The notes: a model not told the origin generated them from the letters alone. A DNA stretch of 64,000 nucleotides from Burkholderiaceae bacterium (GCA_017856435.1 JAFMFB010000010.1:1-64000); one strand, 5' to 3'; counted from the stretch's first letter, positions 41,058 to 52,824 are shown. A program made the numbers and translations.

Positions 41058-42449
41058 ATGAACGAGCCCGTCGTCCTGCGCGGTCAACCGCCCAAAGGTG
41101 CGCCCAGCGTGCCGGTGGCCATTGTGGGTGCGGGAGCCTGCGGCCTGACGGCTGCGCTCATGCTGCACGATGCCGGCATCGAATGTGTCTTGTTGGAGCG
41201 TGATCTTGCCCCGATGGGGTCCACCGCCTTGTCCTCCGGCTTCATTCCTGCCCCGGGCACCCGGGTGCAGCGTGCGCGGGGCGTGGCCGACAGCCCGGCC
41301 CAATTTGCCGCCGATATCCAGGCTAAGACCCATGGCACAGCGCCGGCCCATCTGGTGGCCGCTTACAGTGAAGCGATTGCGCCTGCGCTGGATGCCCTGG
41401 AAGAACGGCACGGTTTGCAGTGGCAGCTGCTGGATGATTTTCTCTACCCCGGCCACAGCCTGTGGCGTATGCACGCCGTCCCTGAAAAAACCGGTGTTGG
41501 CTTGATGGCCCGTCTGCAAAATGCGGCAGCCCGCTGCGACATCCCCCTGCTCACAGAGGCTCTGGTCAGGGTGCTGTGGGTGGACCAGCAGGAAAACATC
41601 ACGGGCCTGGGTTATCTGAGGCCCGATGGCACTTTGGAGCATCTTGCCTGCGACGCTTTGATCCTGGCGTGCAATGGCTATGGCGGCAACCGTGTTCTGG
41701 TTCGGGAGCTCCTGCCCGAGATGGACGGGGCCATTTTTGCCGGTCATGTGGGAAACGATGGCAGCGCGATAGCCTGGGGTCGGGCTCTGGGTTGTCATCT
41801 GGCCGACCTGGGGGGCTACCAGGGCCATGGTTCCTGGGCAGTGCCGCAGGGAGCCCTGATCACCTGGGCGCTGCTGATGGAAGGCGGCATTCAGGTCAAC
41901 CTGGAAGGTCGACGCTTTCATGATGAGACGCTCGGTTACTCCGAAGCAGCGGTTCAGGTCCTGGCGCAGCCGGGCGCAACCGTCTGGAATGTGTTTGATG
42001 AGGAACTGCTTGACTTCGCCCGCAGCTTTCCCGATTTTTGTGCCGCCGAACAGGCTGGCGCTGTCAAATCCTGCTCCGATGAGCATGCCCTGGCCGCATT
42101 GATCGGTTGTGACGACCGGGTATTGCAGGCGACTCTGGACAGTCTGGATCCCGGGTTTGTCGGACCCTTCGGCAGGGTCTTCACGCGCAAACTGCAGGCC
42201 CCCTATTGCGCCATTCGGGTCACCGGCGCACTGTTCCATACCCAAGGGGGCCTGGATATTGATGGGCAATGCCGCGTTCTGCGTACCGATGGCACGGCAT
42301 TTGCCAATTTGCTCGCTGCGGGCGGCGCGGCGCGGGGTGTCTCCGGCAACTCGGTCTGGGGCTATTTGTCTGGCAACGGCTTGCTCAGCGCCGTGGCAGG
42401 CGGGTTCATTGCTGCCCGCACCGCTGCCAGCATGATTGGAAAACAATGA
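41058..42449 (+). CDS. FAD-dependent dehydrogenase (fumarate reductase/tricarballylate dehydrogenase-like flavoprotein)
   Basis: VPVAIVGAGACGLTAALMLHDAGIECVLLERD; STALSSGFIPAPG; LAAGGAARGVSGNSVWGYLSGNGLLSAVAGGFIAARTA. Confidence 0.82.
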   Translation: MNEPVVLRGQPPKGAPSVPVAIVGAGACGLTAALMLHDAGIECVLLERDLAPMGSTALSSGFIPAPGTRVQRARGVADSPAQFAADIQAKTHGTAPAHLVAAYSEAIAPALDALEERHGLQWQLLDDFLYPGHSLWRMHAVPEKTGVGLMARLQNAAARCDIPLLTEALVRVLWVDQQENITGLGYLRPDGTLEHLACDALILACNGYGGNRVLVRELLPEMDGAIFAGHVGNDGSAIAWGRALGCHLADLGGYQGHGSWAVPQGALITWALLMEGGIQVNLEGRRFHDETLGYSEAAVQVLAQPGATVWNVFDEELLDFARSFPDFCAAEQAGAVKSCSDEHALAALIGCDDRVLQATLDSLDPGFVGPFGRVFTRKLQAPYCAIRVTGALFHTQGGLDIDGQCRVLRTDGTAFANLLAAGGAARGVSGNSVWGYLSGNGLLSAVAGGFIAARTAASMIGKQ

Positions 42450-43321
42450 TGGAAAAAACTGATCTCAAGCAGCGGCTAACCCAAAGCCGCGCGTTATTGG
42501 CGCCAGGGGTGTACGACGCGCTCAGTGCACTGGTTGCCGCGCAGGCTGGATTTGAGGCCTTGTACCTGTCGGGTGCTTCGATTGCCTACACCGCCCTGGG
42601 ACGCTCTGATGTCGGCCTGACCACCTATACCGAGGTGGCCGAGACCTTGTCGCGCATTACCGAGCGCGTTGACCTGCCGGTCATCGTGGACGCAGACACC
42701 GGGTTTGGCAATGCCCTGAATGTGCAACGAACCGTCAAGGGTTTTGAGCGTGCGGGGGCGGCCATGATTCAGCTGGAGGACCAGACTTTTCCCAAACGCT
42801 GCGGCCATCTGGACGGCAAGTCCGTCGTTCCGGTGCAGGAGATGGAGGGAAAACTCAAGGCCGCACTGGATGCGCGTACCCGTGGCGACACCCTGATCCT
42901 GGCACGTACCGATGCGTTGGCGGTGGAAGGTATCGAGGCGGCGTTTGAACGCGCCGAGCGTTATCTGGCCTGTGGGGTGGATGCGCTCTTCATCGAAGCC
43001 TTGCGCTCACCTGAGCAGATGGACGCGGCGTGTCAGCGCTTTGCGGCCCGCGTTCCCTTGCTGGCCAATATGGTCGAAGGCGGCAAGACGCCAGTGCAGA
43101 GCGCTGCCGAATTGCAGGCCCGGGGTTTTCGGATTGTCATCTTCCCGGGGGGGACGGTGCGCGCGGTTGCGCATACCCTTGAGGCATATTACGCCAGTCT
43201 GTTCACCCACCAGACCACCCAGCCCTGGCAAGGCAAGATGCTGGACTTTGATGGCCTGAATCAGCTCATCGAAACGCCTGCCTTGATGGCTCTTGGCAAG
43301 CGCTACAGTGCTGATGAATGA
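42446..43321 (+). CDS. Isocitrate lyase/PEP-mutase-family C-C lyase (2,3-dimethylmalate/methylisocitrate lyase-like)
   Basis: APGVYDALSALVAAQAGFEALYLSGASIAYTALGRSD, VIVDADTGFGNALNVQRTVKGFERAGAAMIQLEDQTFPKRCGHLDGKSVV; KRCGH lyase motif present. Confidence 0.85.
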   Translation: MMEKTDLKQRLTQSRALLAPGVYDALSALVAAQAGFEALYLSGASIAYTALGRSDVGLTTYTEVAETLSRITERVDLPVIVDADTGFGNALNVQRTVKGFERAGAAMIQLEDQTFPKRCGHLDGKSVVPVQEMEGKLKAALDARTRGDTLILARTDALAVEGIEAAFERAERYLACGVDALFIEALRSPEQMDAACQRFAARVPLLANMVEGGKTPVQSAAELQARGFRIVIFPGGTVRAVAHTLEAYYASLFTHQTTQPWQGKMLDFDGLNQLIETPALMALGKRYSADE

Positions 43322-43424
43322 GTCTGCCGTGATGCATGGTTGTGACCTGCCGATCTTCCGGCTGCTGGCTGAAATTAGTCGTTGGTGGGCAGACGTTTTA
43401 ATGGCTTGAACAAGGAGTTCCAAG

Positions 43425-43964
43425 GTGTCCTCTGATCCTCAAACCCTCGTCTTGGGTGGTGGTTGCTTCTGGTGCCTCGAGGCCGTCTACCTGCGGGTGC
43501 GTGGCGTTCTGGCGGTGGAAAGCGGCTACTGCAATGGCCATGTCGTGAATCCCAGTTACGAGCAGGTGTGCGCGGGCAATACGGGGCATGTGGAGGTGGT
43601 GCGTATCACCTTTGACCCAGCGCAGATCAGCCTGCGCCAACTGTTGGACATATTCTTTGCAATTCATGACCCCACCACACCCAATCAGCAGGGCAATGAC
43701 GTGGGTCCGCAGTACCGAAGTGGCATTTATTTCGAAACCACCGAGCAGGAGCAGACTGCCCGGGCGATGATGAAGGCCTTGGCCGACAGCGGTGTTTACC
43801 GTGCACCCATCGTCACCGAGCTGATGCCACTGACCAATTACTGGCGTGCCGAGGACTACCACCAGAACTACTTTGCCCAACATCCCAACCAGGGTTACTG
43901 TGCGTTTGTCGTGGCACCCAAGGTCAGCAAGTTCGAACATCATTTCGCCCTTCTACGTCGATAG
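43425..43964 (+). CDS. msrA: Peptide-methionine (S)-S-oxide reductase MsrA
   Basis: VLGGGCFWCLEAVYLRVRGVLAVESGYCNGHVVNPSYEQVCAGNTGHVEVVRITFDP. Confidence 0.95.
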   Translation: MSSDPQTLVLGGGCFWCLEAVYLRVRGVLAVESGYCNGHVVNPSYEQVCAGNTGHVEVVRITFDPAQISLRQLLDIFFAIHDPTTPNQQGNDVGPQYRSGIYFETTEQEQTARAMMKALADSGVYRAPIVTELMPLTNYWRAEDYHQNYFAQHPNQGYCAFVVAPKVSKFEHHFALLRR

Positions 43965-43986
43965 GCCGGCCTAAAATCGGGCTCCT

Positions 43987-44382
43987 ATGACCCAACTCAA
44001 CAGCCCAACCCTGTCCCTGCTCTGGCAGCGAACGGGTGCGCTCCTGCTGGTGCTGGCCGTGTTGTGGGCGCAGGCTTTGGGCTTGACGCACCGTGTCCTG
44101 CATGCGGATACGGCTTGGACCGGCAACGCCCAAAAAACAAGCTTCGACCAAAATTCCACTGTCACTGAATTGGGTCTGCTGGCCCATTTTCTGGGTGGCA
44201 AGGCGGGCGATCCGGACTGTCGGCTGTACGACCAGTTGGCTCTTGGCGAGGCAGCGCCGCCTGGGGCTCTGGCGGCGCCGATCTTGCCGGCTGGGCACAC
44301 GCCTCTGGCCTTGCCCGCAGTGCTGCTTGTCAATGTCGGGTTTGCTGTTTTCCAGGCGCGCGCTCCTCCCGTCATTCGCTGA
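43987..44382 (+). CDS. Small membrane/exported protein of unknown function upstream of a TonB receptor
   Basis: 131 aa, one hydrophobic N-terminal segment; precedes TonB-dependent receptor in the same direction. Confidence 0.65.
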   Translation: MTQLNSPTLSLLWQRTGALLLVLAVLWAQALGLTHRVLHADTAWTGNAQKTSFDQNSTVTELGLLAHFLGGKAGDPDCRLYDQLALGEAAPPGALAAPILPAGHTPLALPAVLLVNVGFAVFQARAPPVIR

Positions 44383-44456
44383 ATCTCACTGAGTCCTTTT
44401 GCCAGATCGGCTTCACAGCTGGTATGGCGTCTCACCCTTGATTCAACGAGTTGGCG

Positions 44457-46496
44457 ATGAACCGCAAGACTGATCCCTTACTTTCTCACGCAACAACAGC
44501 AGCCTGCATCTTGTGCCTGAGCGCCTCCAGCCAGGTGCTGGCGCAGCCGGTGCAGACCAATAGCCTGGACACGGTCACGGTCACTGGCAATGCTTTGGGG
44601 GCAAGCAGCCTGCTCGCGCCAGCCGCGCAGTATTCCGGCTCTGAATTACTGCTGCGTTCCAGATCGACGCTTGGCGAGACACTGGAGGGAACCCCGGGGG
44701 TCAGCAGCACCTACTTTGGCCCCAATGCCAGCCGTCCGGTCATCCGGGGACTGGAAGGTGACCGTGTCCATATTCTCAGCAACGGAGGCGGTACTGCCGA
44801 TTTATCGGGACTCAGCAACGACCATGCCGTCGCAGCGGACCCGCTGACGGTAGAGCGCATCGAGGTGCTTCGTGGACCCGGTGCTTTGCTTTATGGTGGC
44901 AACGCCGCGGGGGGCGTGGTCAATCTGATCGACAACCGGATACCGCGTGAACCGCTGTTCGAGGCCCAGGGCGGCATTACTGGGAAAGTGGACGGCTCCT
45001 TCAATTCTGGCAACCATGAACAAGCGGGGGCGGCGCTGCTGGAGACGGGTACCGATCGTTACGCCCTGCATGTCGATGCCATGTCGCGCAATGCTGCCGA
45101 TGTCAGTGTGCCGATCTCCCTGGCTTGCACCCGCAACGGGGTAAGCACCTGGCGACAGCACATCTGCAACTCGGCCAGCGAAGCATGGGGTGGCGCAGTG
45201 GGCGGCTCCTTGTTTTTCGATCGCGGGTACCTGGGCGCCTCCATTGCCACCACCAACCTGCGCTACGGCACGGTGGCCGAAGATGAATCCCAGATCCGCA
45301 TGCGGTCAAACCGCTTTGCGCTCGACGGCGAGGTGCGCGATCTGGGCGGGCTGCTGCAAAGCGTCAAGGCCCAGATCAGTCGGACCGAATACATGCACAC
45401 GGAATTCACTGCAGACGTCCCAGGAACAGTCTTTCGCAGTTCGGCCAACGGTCTGCGGCTGCAGGCCCGCCATGCCAGGCTGGGTCAGCTCGAAGGAGAG
45501 ATTGGTGTTCAATGGCAAGACAGCAATTTCTCGGCCGATGGCGAAGAGGCTTTTGCGCCCTACAGTCGCACCGGGCAAGCGGCCCTGTTCGCCCTGGAGG
45601 AGCTGCGACAAAACTGGGGCAAGTTGACCGCGGGTGCGCGCGTGGAATCGGTGCGGGTCACCTCCGAAGGTCATCCAACACTGAGCCGCTTCATTGCTGC
45701 CAGTCGATCCTTCAATCCGATCAGCTTGGCGTTGGGTGCCGTCTGGGAGGTGGCACCAGCCTGGCAACTCAGCAGCAACCTGTCGGCGAATGAGCGTGCG
45801 CCCAAGGATTACGAGCTGTTTGCCGATGGTGTGCACCTGGCCACCCATGCGTATGAGACCGGTAACCTGAACCTGACAAAGGAACGTTCAATCAACCTGG
45901 ACTTTGGGGCTGGCTGGAAGCATGGAGCCCACAGCGCCAGTGTCCAGCTGTTTGTCAACCAGTTCAGCAACTACATCTCCTTGGAAGCCACGGGTCAGAA
46001 GATCACTGTCAATGGCACAGACTATGACAGTTACCGCTACACCCCGGTCGCGGCCCGCTTCATTGGTGCAGAGACCCATGCCAACCTGCGGGTGCTCGAC
46101 GGTGCGCACGTTCTGGACTTGCTGCTGCGCGCCGATTCTGTGCGGGCCGACAATACCGACTCAGGACAACCCTTGCCACGCATTGCGCCGGTTCGCCTGG
46201 GCGCGACGTTGCAAGGGTCATCCGGTCCGTGGAGCGCCCGGCTGGGGGTTGACCAGATCGCGGCTCAAAACCGTGTGCCCGATGGTCAGACGCCGACCGC
46301 CGGCTACACACTGTGGCATGCGGCTGTGACCCGACGCGCCAGGCAGGGTGGTGCCAACCTGCTGTGGTATTTACGGCTGGACAATGCGGGTGACGCCTTG
46401 GCCTATTCGGCCAGTTCCATTCTGACGCAGACCGCACCTGGCAAGTCGCCCTTGCCGGGGCGCAGTCTGAAAGTAGGGTTGCAGGCCAATTTCTGA
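44457..46496 (+). CDS. TonB-dependent outer-membrane receptor (ZnuD-like)
   Basis: LDTVTVTGN TonB box region, plug domain RPVIRGLEGDRVHILSNGGGTADLSGLSNDHAVAADPLTVERIEVLRGPGALLYGGNAAGGVVNLIDNRIP, C-terminal aromatic LKVGLQANF. Confidence 0.88.
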   Translation: MNRKTDPLLSHATTAACILCLSASSQVLAQPVQTNSLDTVTVTGNALGASSLLAPAAQYSGSELLLRSRSTLGETLEGTPGVSSTYFGPNASRPVIRGLEGDRVHILSNGGGTADLSGLSNDHAVAADPLTVERIEVLRGPGALLYGGNAAGGVVNLIDNRIPREPLFEAQGGITGKVDGSFNSGNHEQAGAALLETGTDRYALHVDAMSRNAADVSVPISLACTRNGVSTWRQHICNSASEAWGGAVGGSLFFDRGYLGASIATTNLRYGTVAEDESQIRMRSNRFALDGEVRDLGGLLQSVKAQISRTEYMHTEFTADVPGTVFRSSANGLRLQARHARLGQLEGEIGVQWQDSNFSADGEEAFAPYSRTGQAALFALEELRQNWGKLTAGARVESVRVTSEGHPTLSRFIAASRSFNPISLALGAVWEVAPAWQLSSNLSANERAPKDYELFADGVHLATHAYETGNLNLTKERSINLDFGAGWKHGAHSASVQLFVNQFSNYISLEATGQKITVNGTDYDSYRYTPVAARFIGAETHANLRVLDGAHVLDLLLRADSVRADNTDSGQPLPRIAPVRLGATLQGSSGPWSARLGVDQIAAQNRVPDGQTPTAGYTLWHAAVTRRARQGGANLLWYLRLDNAGDALAYSASSILTQTAPGKSPLPGRSLKVGLQANF

Positions 46497-46573
46497 GCAT
46501 GGCGTTTGCTGGTTGATCTGAATCAATGAGGTGCAAGCCCTGGCCGTTAAGCTGGCTGACCGGGAGTTTGCAG

Positions 46574-48348
<1,775 letters not shown>

Positions 48349-48352
<4 letters not shown>

Positions 48353-49374
48353 GCGGCGCAGAACCCAAAATTCATATTCCGGCCCCCCCAAGCGGTGAGG
48401 TACCCTGGGGCAAGGCGTTCGCCCATCAGGTGCTGCTTGACATGTTGCGGATACGGCGCATGGAAGAAAAATGTGCAGAGTTGTACGGCGAGCAAAAAAT
48501 TCGTGGCTTTCTCCATCTCTACATCGGAGAGGAGGCCGGCGCGGCTGGGGTGATGCGCCTGCTGTCGCCGCAGGACAATGTTGTGGCCACCTACCGGGAA
48601 CATGCCCACGCGCTGTTGCGCGGTATTGGCATGGGGCCCATCATGGCCGAGATGTATGGCAAGCAGGAGGGCTGTTCCCGCGGGCATGGGGGGTCCATGC
48701 ATCTGTTTGACCAGGCCACCCACTTCTACGGCGGCAATGCCATTGTCGGCTGTGGCTTGCCCATGGCCGCAGGCCTGGCCCTGGCGGATCAGATGGCGGG
48801 GCGTCAGGCCATCACCGCCTGTTTCTTTGGGGAAGGAGCCATCGCCGAAGGGGCGTTCCATGAGGCGATGAACCTGGCAGCCTTGTGGTGCCTGCCGGTG
48901 CTCTACCTGTGCGAGAACAACCGTTACGCCATGGGCACTGCGCTGTCCTTGTCTGAATCGCAAACCGATCTTTGTGCCAAGGCCACCTCTTACGGCATGG
49001 CGACCCTGTCGGTGGATGGCATGGACGTGGTGGCAGTGCATGAACGCATCAAGCAGGTTGTGCAACAGGTCCGAGACACTGGCAAACCGATGTTTGTGGA
49101 GCTGCGGACCTACCGGTTTCGGGCGCATTCCATGTTCGATCCAGAGCTTTACCGTGACAAGCTGGAGGTGGAGGCCTGGAAGTTGCGCGGGCCCATTCAT
49201 ACCTACACAGCCCGGCTCAAGTCCCAAGGTCTGTTGGATGAGGAAGAATTTCTTGCGCTGGACGGACAGGCCATGGCCGAGGTGGGGCAAGCGGTCGCTT
49301 TTGCCGAAGCCGGGACATTCGAGCCAGTGTCTGAGCTGATGCGCGATGTCTATACCCCACAGGGAGCTGACTGA
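48349..49374 (+). CDS. 2-oxoacid (pyruvate/acetoin-type) dehydrogenase E1 alpha subunit
   Basis: [80 protein letters not shown]. Confidence 0.92.
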
Positions 49375-50348
49375 TGGCTGCCATCACCTACCGTGAAGCG
49401 GTTCGCGAGGCCTTGCGTGAGGCGTTGCAGTCAGATGCGCGGGTCTTTTTGATGGGGGAGGATGTTGGGCGTTATGGCGGCACCTACGCGGTTTCCAAGG
49501 GCTTGCTGGATGAGTTCGGGCCGCAGCGGGTGCGCGACACACCGCTGTCAGAACTGGGGTTCACCGGGCTGGGCATCGGTGCCGCGTTGGGTGGCATGCG
49601 ACCCATCGTGGAGGTCATGACGGTCAACTTCAGCATGCTGGCCATGGATCCGATCGTCAACACCGCCGCGATGATGCGCCACATGTCGGGTGGCCAGTTT
49701 TCCGTGCCGGTGGTGATTCGGATGACCACAGGAGCCGGCCGCCAGGTGGCAGCCCAGCACTCCAACAGCCTGGAGGGCTGGTATGCCCATGTGCCCGGAC
49801 TCAAGGTGCTGGCTCCGGCGACGCTGGAAGACGCGCGTGGCATGTTGGCCCCCGCGCTGGCTGATCCCGATCCGGTCCTGATCTTCGAGCACGCGGGCCT
49901 GTACAACATGGAAGGGGAGTTGCCCGGACCAGTTGAGGTGGACATACGCAGAGCCCGGGTTCGTCGTGAGGGTCAGGATGTCAGCCTGATCACCCATGGC
50001 GGCTCCTTGCCTAAGGCGCTCAAGGCGGCCGAAGTGCTGGCGGAACAGGGCGTGTCGGCCGAGGTGCTGGACCTGCGGGTGCTGCGTCCATTGGACGAAA
50101 CCTCGATTCTTGCCTCGGTGCGCAAATGCCGCAGAGCGGTAGTGATTGATGAGGCCTGGCGCTCGGGCAGCCTGGCCGCGGAGGTGGTGGCGCGTATCAG
50201 CGAACAGGCCTTTTTTGATCTGGATGCCCCGCTGGCCAGGGTATGCAACGAGGAGGTGCCAATTCCCTACCCGCGCCATCTGGAGGAAGCCGCTTTGCCT
50301 CAGGTGGAAAAAATTACCGCTGCCGCACTGCACCTGATGGGACGTTAG
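49374..50348 (+). CDS. 2-oxoacid (pyruvate/acetoin-type) dehydrogenase E1 beta subunit
   Basis: [69 protein letters not shown]. Confidence 0.92.
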   Translation: MAAITYREAVREALREALQSDARVFLMGEDVGRYGGTYAVSKGLLDEFGPQRVRDTPLSELGFTGLGIGAALGGMRPIVEVMTVNFSMLAMDPIVNTAAMMRHMSGGQFSVPVVIRMTTGAGRQVAAQHSNSLEGWYAHVPGLKVLAPATLEDARGMLAPALADPDPVLIFEHAGLYNMEGELPGPVEVDIRRARVRREGQDVSLITHGGSLPKALKAAEVLAEQGVSAEVLDLRVLRPLDETSILASVRKCRRAVVIDEAWRSGSLAAEVVARISEQAFFDLDAPLARVCNEEVPIPYPRHLEEAALPQVEKITAAALHLMGR

Positions 50349-50359
50349 GACTTCTGTGC

Positions 50360-51658
50360 ATGAGCGACTTCAAGCTGCCATCCCTGGGGGCGGACATGGA
50401 CGCCGGAACTCTGGAGCGCTGGCTGGTCGCGCCGGGCGACACCGTCAAGCGCGGTCAAGTGGTGGCCGTGGTGGAAACCTCCAAGGCTGCAGTGGATGTG
50501 GAAATCTGGCAGGACGGCCAGATCGAGGAATTGAAGGTTCAGCCTGGGCAGAAAGTACCCGTGGGTACGGTTCTGGCGACCTTGCGAACCACCGTGCCGA
50601 CACGGGATCAGACACCGAAGCAGACGCCAGAGCTGATACCAGAGCCGACACCGGAGCCGATACTCAAGACGCCCACCAGGTCATCTGACAAAAGCACCCC
50701 CGATCGTCCACAGCCAATCAGCAGCAAAGCCCAGCCAGCGCAAACCACCCAAGCGGCAGAGCAGACTGTGCCAGCGGTTCCGGCTCCCACCCAGCCGGTG
50801 CCTGCGTCAGCCAGTCGTGTGCGGATATCCCCCGCTGCCCGTAAGCGTGCTCTGGAGATCGGGCTTGATTGGTCCAGGCTCAAGGGCAGCGGTGTGCAAA
50901 GCTCAGTGGTGCTGGCCGATCTGGAGCACATCAGCCAGGCGAAGCAAGTCTCAGCCGCGTCGCCTAGTGGTGTACTTGCGGGACGGCAGCAGGCTATGCG
51001 TCGCGCCATTGCAGCGGCCATGAGCCGCTCCAAACGAGAAATCCCGCACTACTACCTGAGCGAATCCATTCCCATGACGTTGGCGCTGGCCTGGTTGCAG
51101 CAGCACAACACAGGGGTGGCGATCACCGAGCGCCTGCTGCCGGCCGTCCTGCAACTCAAGGCAGTGGCGCTGGCCCTGCAGCAGGTGCCACAGCTCAACG
51201 GCCACTATGTCGATGGAGAGTTTCACTCGGTTGATGCAGTCCATGCCGGCATGGCCATTGCCTTGCGCGGAGGCGGCCTGGTCGCTCCTGCCTTGCATGA
51301 TGTCCAGAGCAAGCCCTTGACCGTGCTCATGCGCGAACTGACCGATTTGGTGAAGCGCGCCCGAGCCGGATCGTTGCGCAGTTCGGAGATGAGCGACCCG
51401 ACCGTGACGGTGACCAACTTGGGTGATCAGGGGGTTGAGTCGGTGTTTGGCGTGATCTATCCTCCCCAGGTGGCGCTGGTCGGGTTCGGCGCCATATCGG
51501 CAAGGCCGGTGGTCGAGGCCGAACTGGTGTGCGCCAGACCGGTGGTGACGGCCTCACTGGCGGCCGACCACCGCGTCACAGACGGTCATCAGGGGGCCTT
51601 GTTCCTGACGGCCTTGCGCGAGTTGCTGCAATCCCCTGAACAACTGGAGATGCCATGA
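50360..51658 (+). CDS. Dihydrolipoamide acyltransferase E2 component
   Basis: Lipoyl domain with VETSKAAVDVEI, Pro/Thr-rich linker, peripheral-subunit binding domain RISPAARKRALEIGLDWSRLKGSG, catalytic AADHRVTDGHQGALF. Confidence 0.92.
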   Translation: MSDFKLPSLGADMDAGTLERWLVAPGDTVKRGQVVAVVETSKAAVDVEIWQDGQIEELKVQPGQKVPVGTVLATLRTTVPTRDQTPKQTPELIPEPTPEPILKTPTRSSDKSTPDRPQPISSKAQPAQTTQAAEQTVPAVPAPTQPVPASASRVRISPAARKRALEIGLDWSRLKGSGVQSSVVLADLEHISQAKQVSAASPSGVLAGRQQAMRRAIAAAMSRSKREIPHYYLSESIPMTLALAWLQQHNTGVAITERLLPAVLQLKAVALALQQVPQLNGHYVDGEFHSVDAVHAGMAIALRGGGLVAPALHDVQSKPLTVLMRELTDLVKRARAGSLRSSEMSDPTVTVTNLGDQGVESVFGVIYPPQVALVGFGAISARPVVEAELVCARPVVTASLAADHRVTDGHQGALFLTALRELLQSPEQLEMP

Positions 51659-51909
51659 ACATGAATCGGGATCAGCTCAAGTCAACTGCGCTGGACGTAC
51701 TGCGGGGGATTGCCCCGGAAGTTGAACCAAACACCCTAGAACCGGCAATTCCTTTGCGGCATCAGGTTGACCTTGACTCCATGGATTGGCTCAATTTTCT
51801 GATTGGTCTGCATGAGCGGCTGGGCGTCAATATTCCAGAGTCGGAATACGCCAACCTAGTCACACTGGACAACGTGCTGGACTTTCTGCAAGCACATGGC
51901 CAGGATTGA
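51655..51909 (+). CDS. Acyl carrier protein
   Basis: 84 aa, HQVDLDSMDWLNFLIGLHERLGVNIPE: DSM phosphopantetheine attachment site; overlaps E2 stop. Confidence 0.88.
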   Translation: MNMNRDQLKSTALDVLRGIAPEVEPNTLEPAIPLRHQVDLDSMDWLNFLIGLHERLGVNIPESEYANLVTLDNVLDFLQAHGQD

Positions 51910-51925
51910 TTAACCAGGGGCCGTA

Positions 51926-51952
51926 AAAAAGCCCGCTGCTAGCGGGCTTTTT
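51926..51952 (+). terminator. Rho-independent terminator after the ACP gene (probably bidirectional)
   Basis: AAAAAGCCCGCT-gct-AGCGGGCTTTTT. Confidence 0.88.
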
Positions 51953-51969
51953 GGTTTCACGGCCTGAGT

Positions 51970-52824
51970 TCAGAAATTGCGAGTTTCGCCTGGTTTCATT
52001 TCAGTCATCAGGTTGCCAATCCCGCGTTTGTCCAACGCAGCCTTGAACTGGGCGGCTGTACCGGCCAAGATCGGATAAGTGCCAAAGTGCATCGGCACCA
52101 CCTGTTTGGGTTTGACCCACTCCACTGCCAGCGAGGCGCGCGCCGGGTCCATGGTGAAGTGGCCGCCAATACAGGTCAGCATCAGGTCAACCTTGTAGAA
52201 CTCGGGGATCAGCTTCATGTCCTGATAGACATCGGTATCGCCGGTGTGATAGATGGTCGGGCCGCCGTCGATCTGCAGGATGTAGCCGACCGGGTTGCCA
52301 CCATGGATGGCCGATTGCCCGCCAGGTGCCGGAGCAGGAATGTTCGGCGTAGTGATGTCGGAGCCATGCGCGGCATTGACCAGGGTTACTTTGGCGCCTG
52401 ACTTGGGCAGCTTGATGGTGCCGCCGATATTGCCACCTGTAGCACCCGTCGCCTGTTTCTCAGGGTAGCCCAGCACGGAGACCATATTGAACTGCAAGCC
52501 ATAGGGAGCCACCAATTCGGCGCCGGTTTTTTTGGCAATCTCGACAGCTTCACCTATATGATCCCGATGGCCATGCGTCAGCAGGATGTAGTCCACCCGA
52601 CCCAGTTCAGCGATTGAATTCTTGTTGGGGTTGCTGGGGACTTTTAGCCAGGGGTCGATCAGAATCACGCCCCCGCTGGGGGTTTCAATCTTGAAAGCGG
52701 CCTGTCCGTACCAATGGACCTTGGTTGCGCCCTGCGCAGCAGCCAGCCCTGAAACCAGCAAGGTACCGAGTAAAAGTGAAAGGCCGAGAAGTTTCTTCAA
52801 CATTGTTGTCAAGATGATCTCCAA
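51970..52824 (-). CDS. Exported metallo-beta-lactamase-fold metal-dependent hydrolase
   Basis: Signal peptide; VHWYGQAAFKIETPSGGVILIDPWLK, LLTHGHRDHIGEAVEIAKK, YHTGDTDVYQDM. Confidence 0.85.
   Translation of the reverse strand: MEIILTTMLKKLLGLSLLLGTLLVSGLAAAQGATKVHWYGQAAFKIETPSGGVILIDPWLKVPSNPNKNSIAELGRVDYILLTHGHRDHIGEAVEIAKKTGAELVAPYGLQFNMVSVLGYPEKQATGATGGNIGGTIKLPKSGAKVTLVNAAHGSDITTPNIPAPAPGGQSAIHGGNPVGYILQIDGGPTIYHTGDTDVYQDMKLIPEFYKVDLMLTCIGGHFTMDPARASLAVEWVKPKQVVPMHFGTYPILAGTAAQFKAALDKRGIGNLMTEMKPGETRNF

Noticed and set aside
40815-42446. 543-aa reverse-strand ORF
   Set aside because: Fully antisense to the amidohydrolase end and the FAD dehydrogenase; translation shows no domain motif and is a by-product of high-GC codon bias.
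43322-43394. 73-nt segment with 7-bp complementary ends (GTCTGCC...GGCAGAC), tRNA-like in size
   Set aside because: No T-loop consensus, no plausible anticodon arm or CCA; probably coincidental or a weak hairpin between the lyase gene and msrA.
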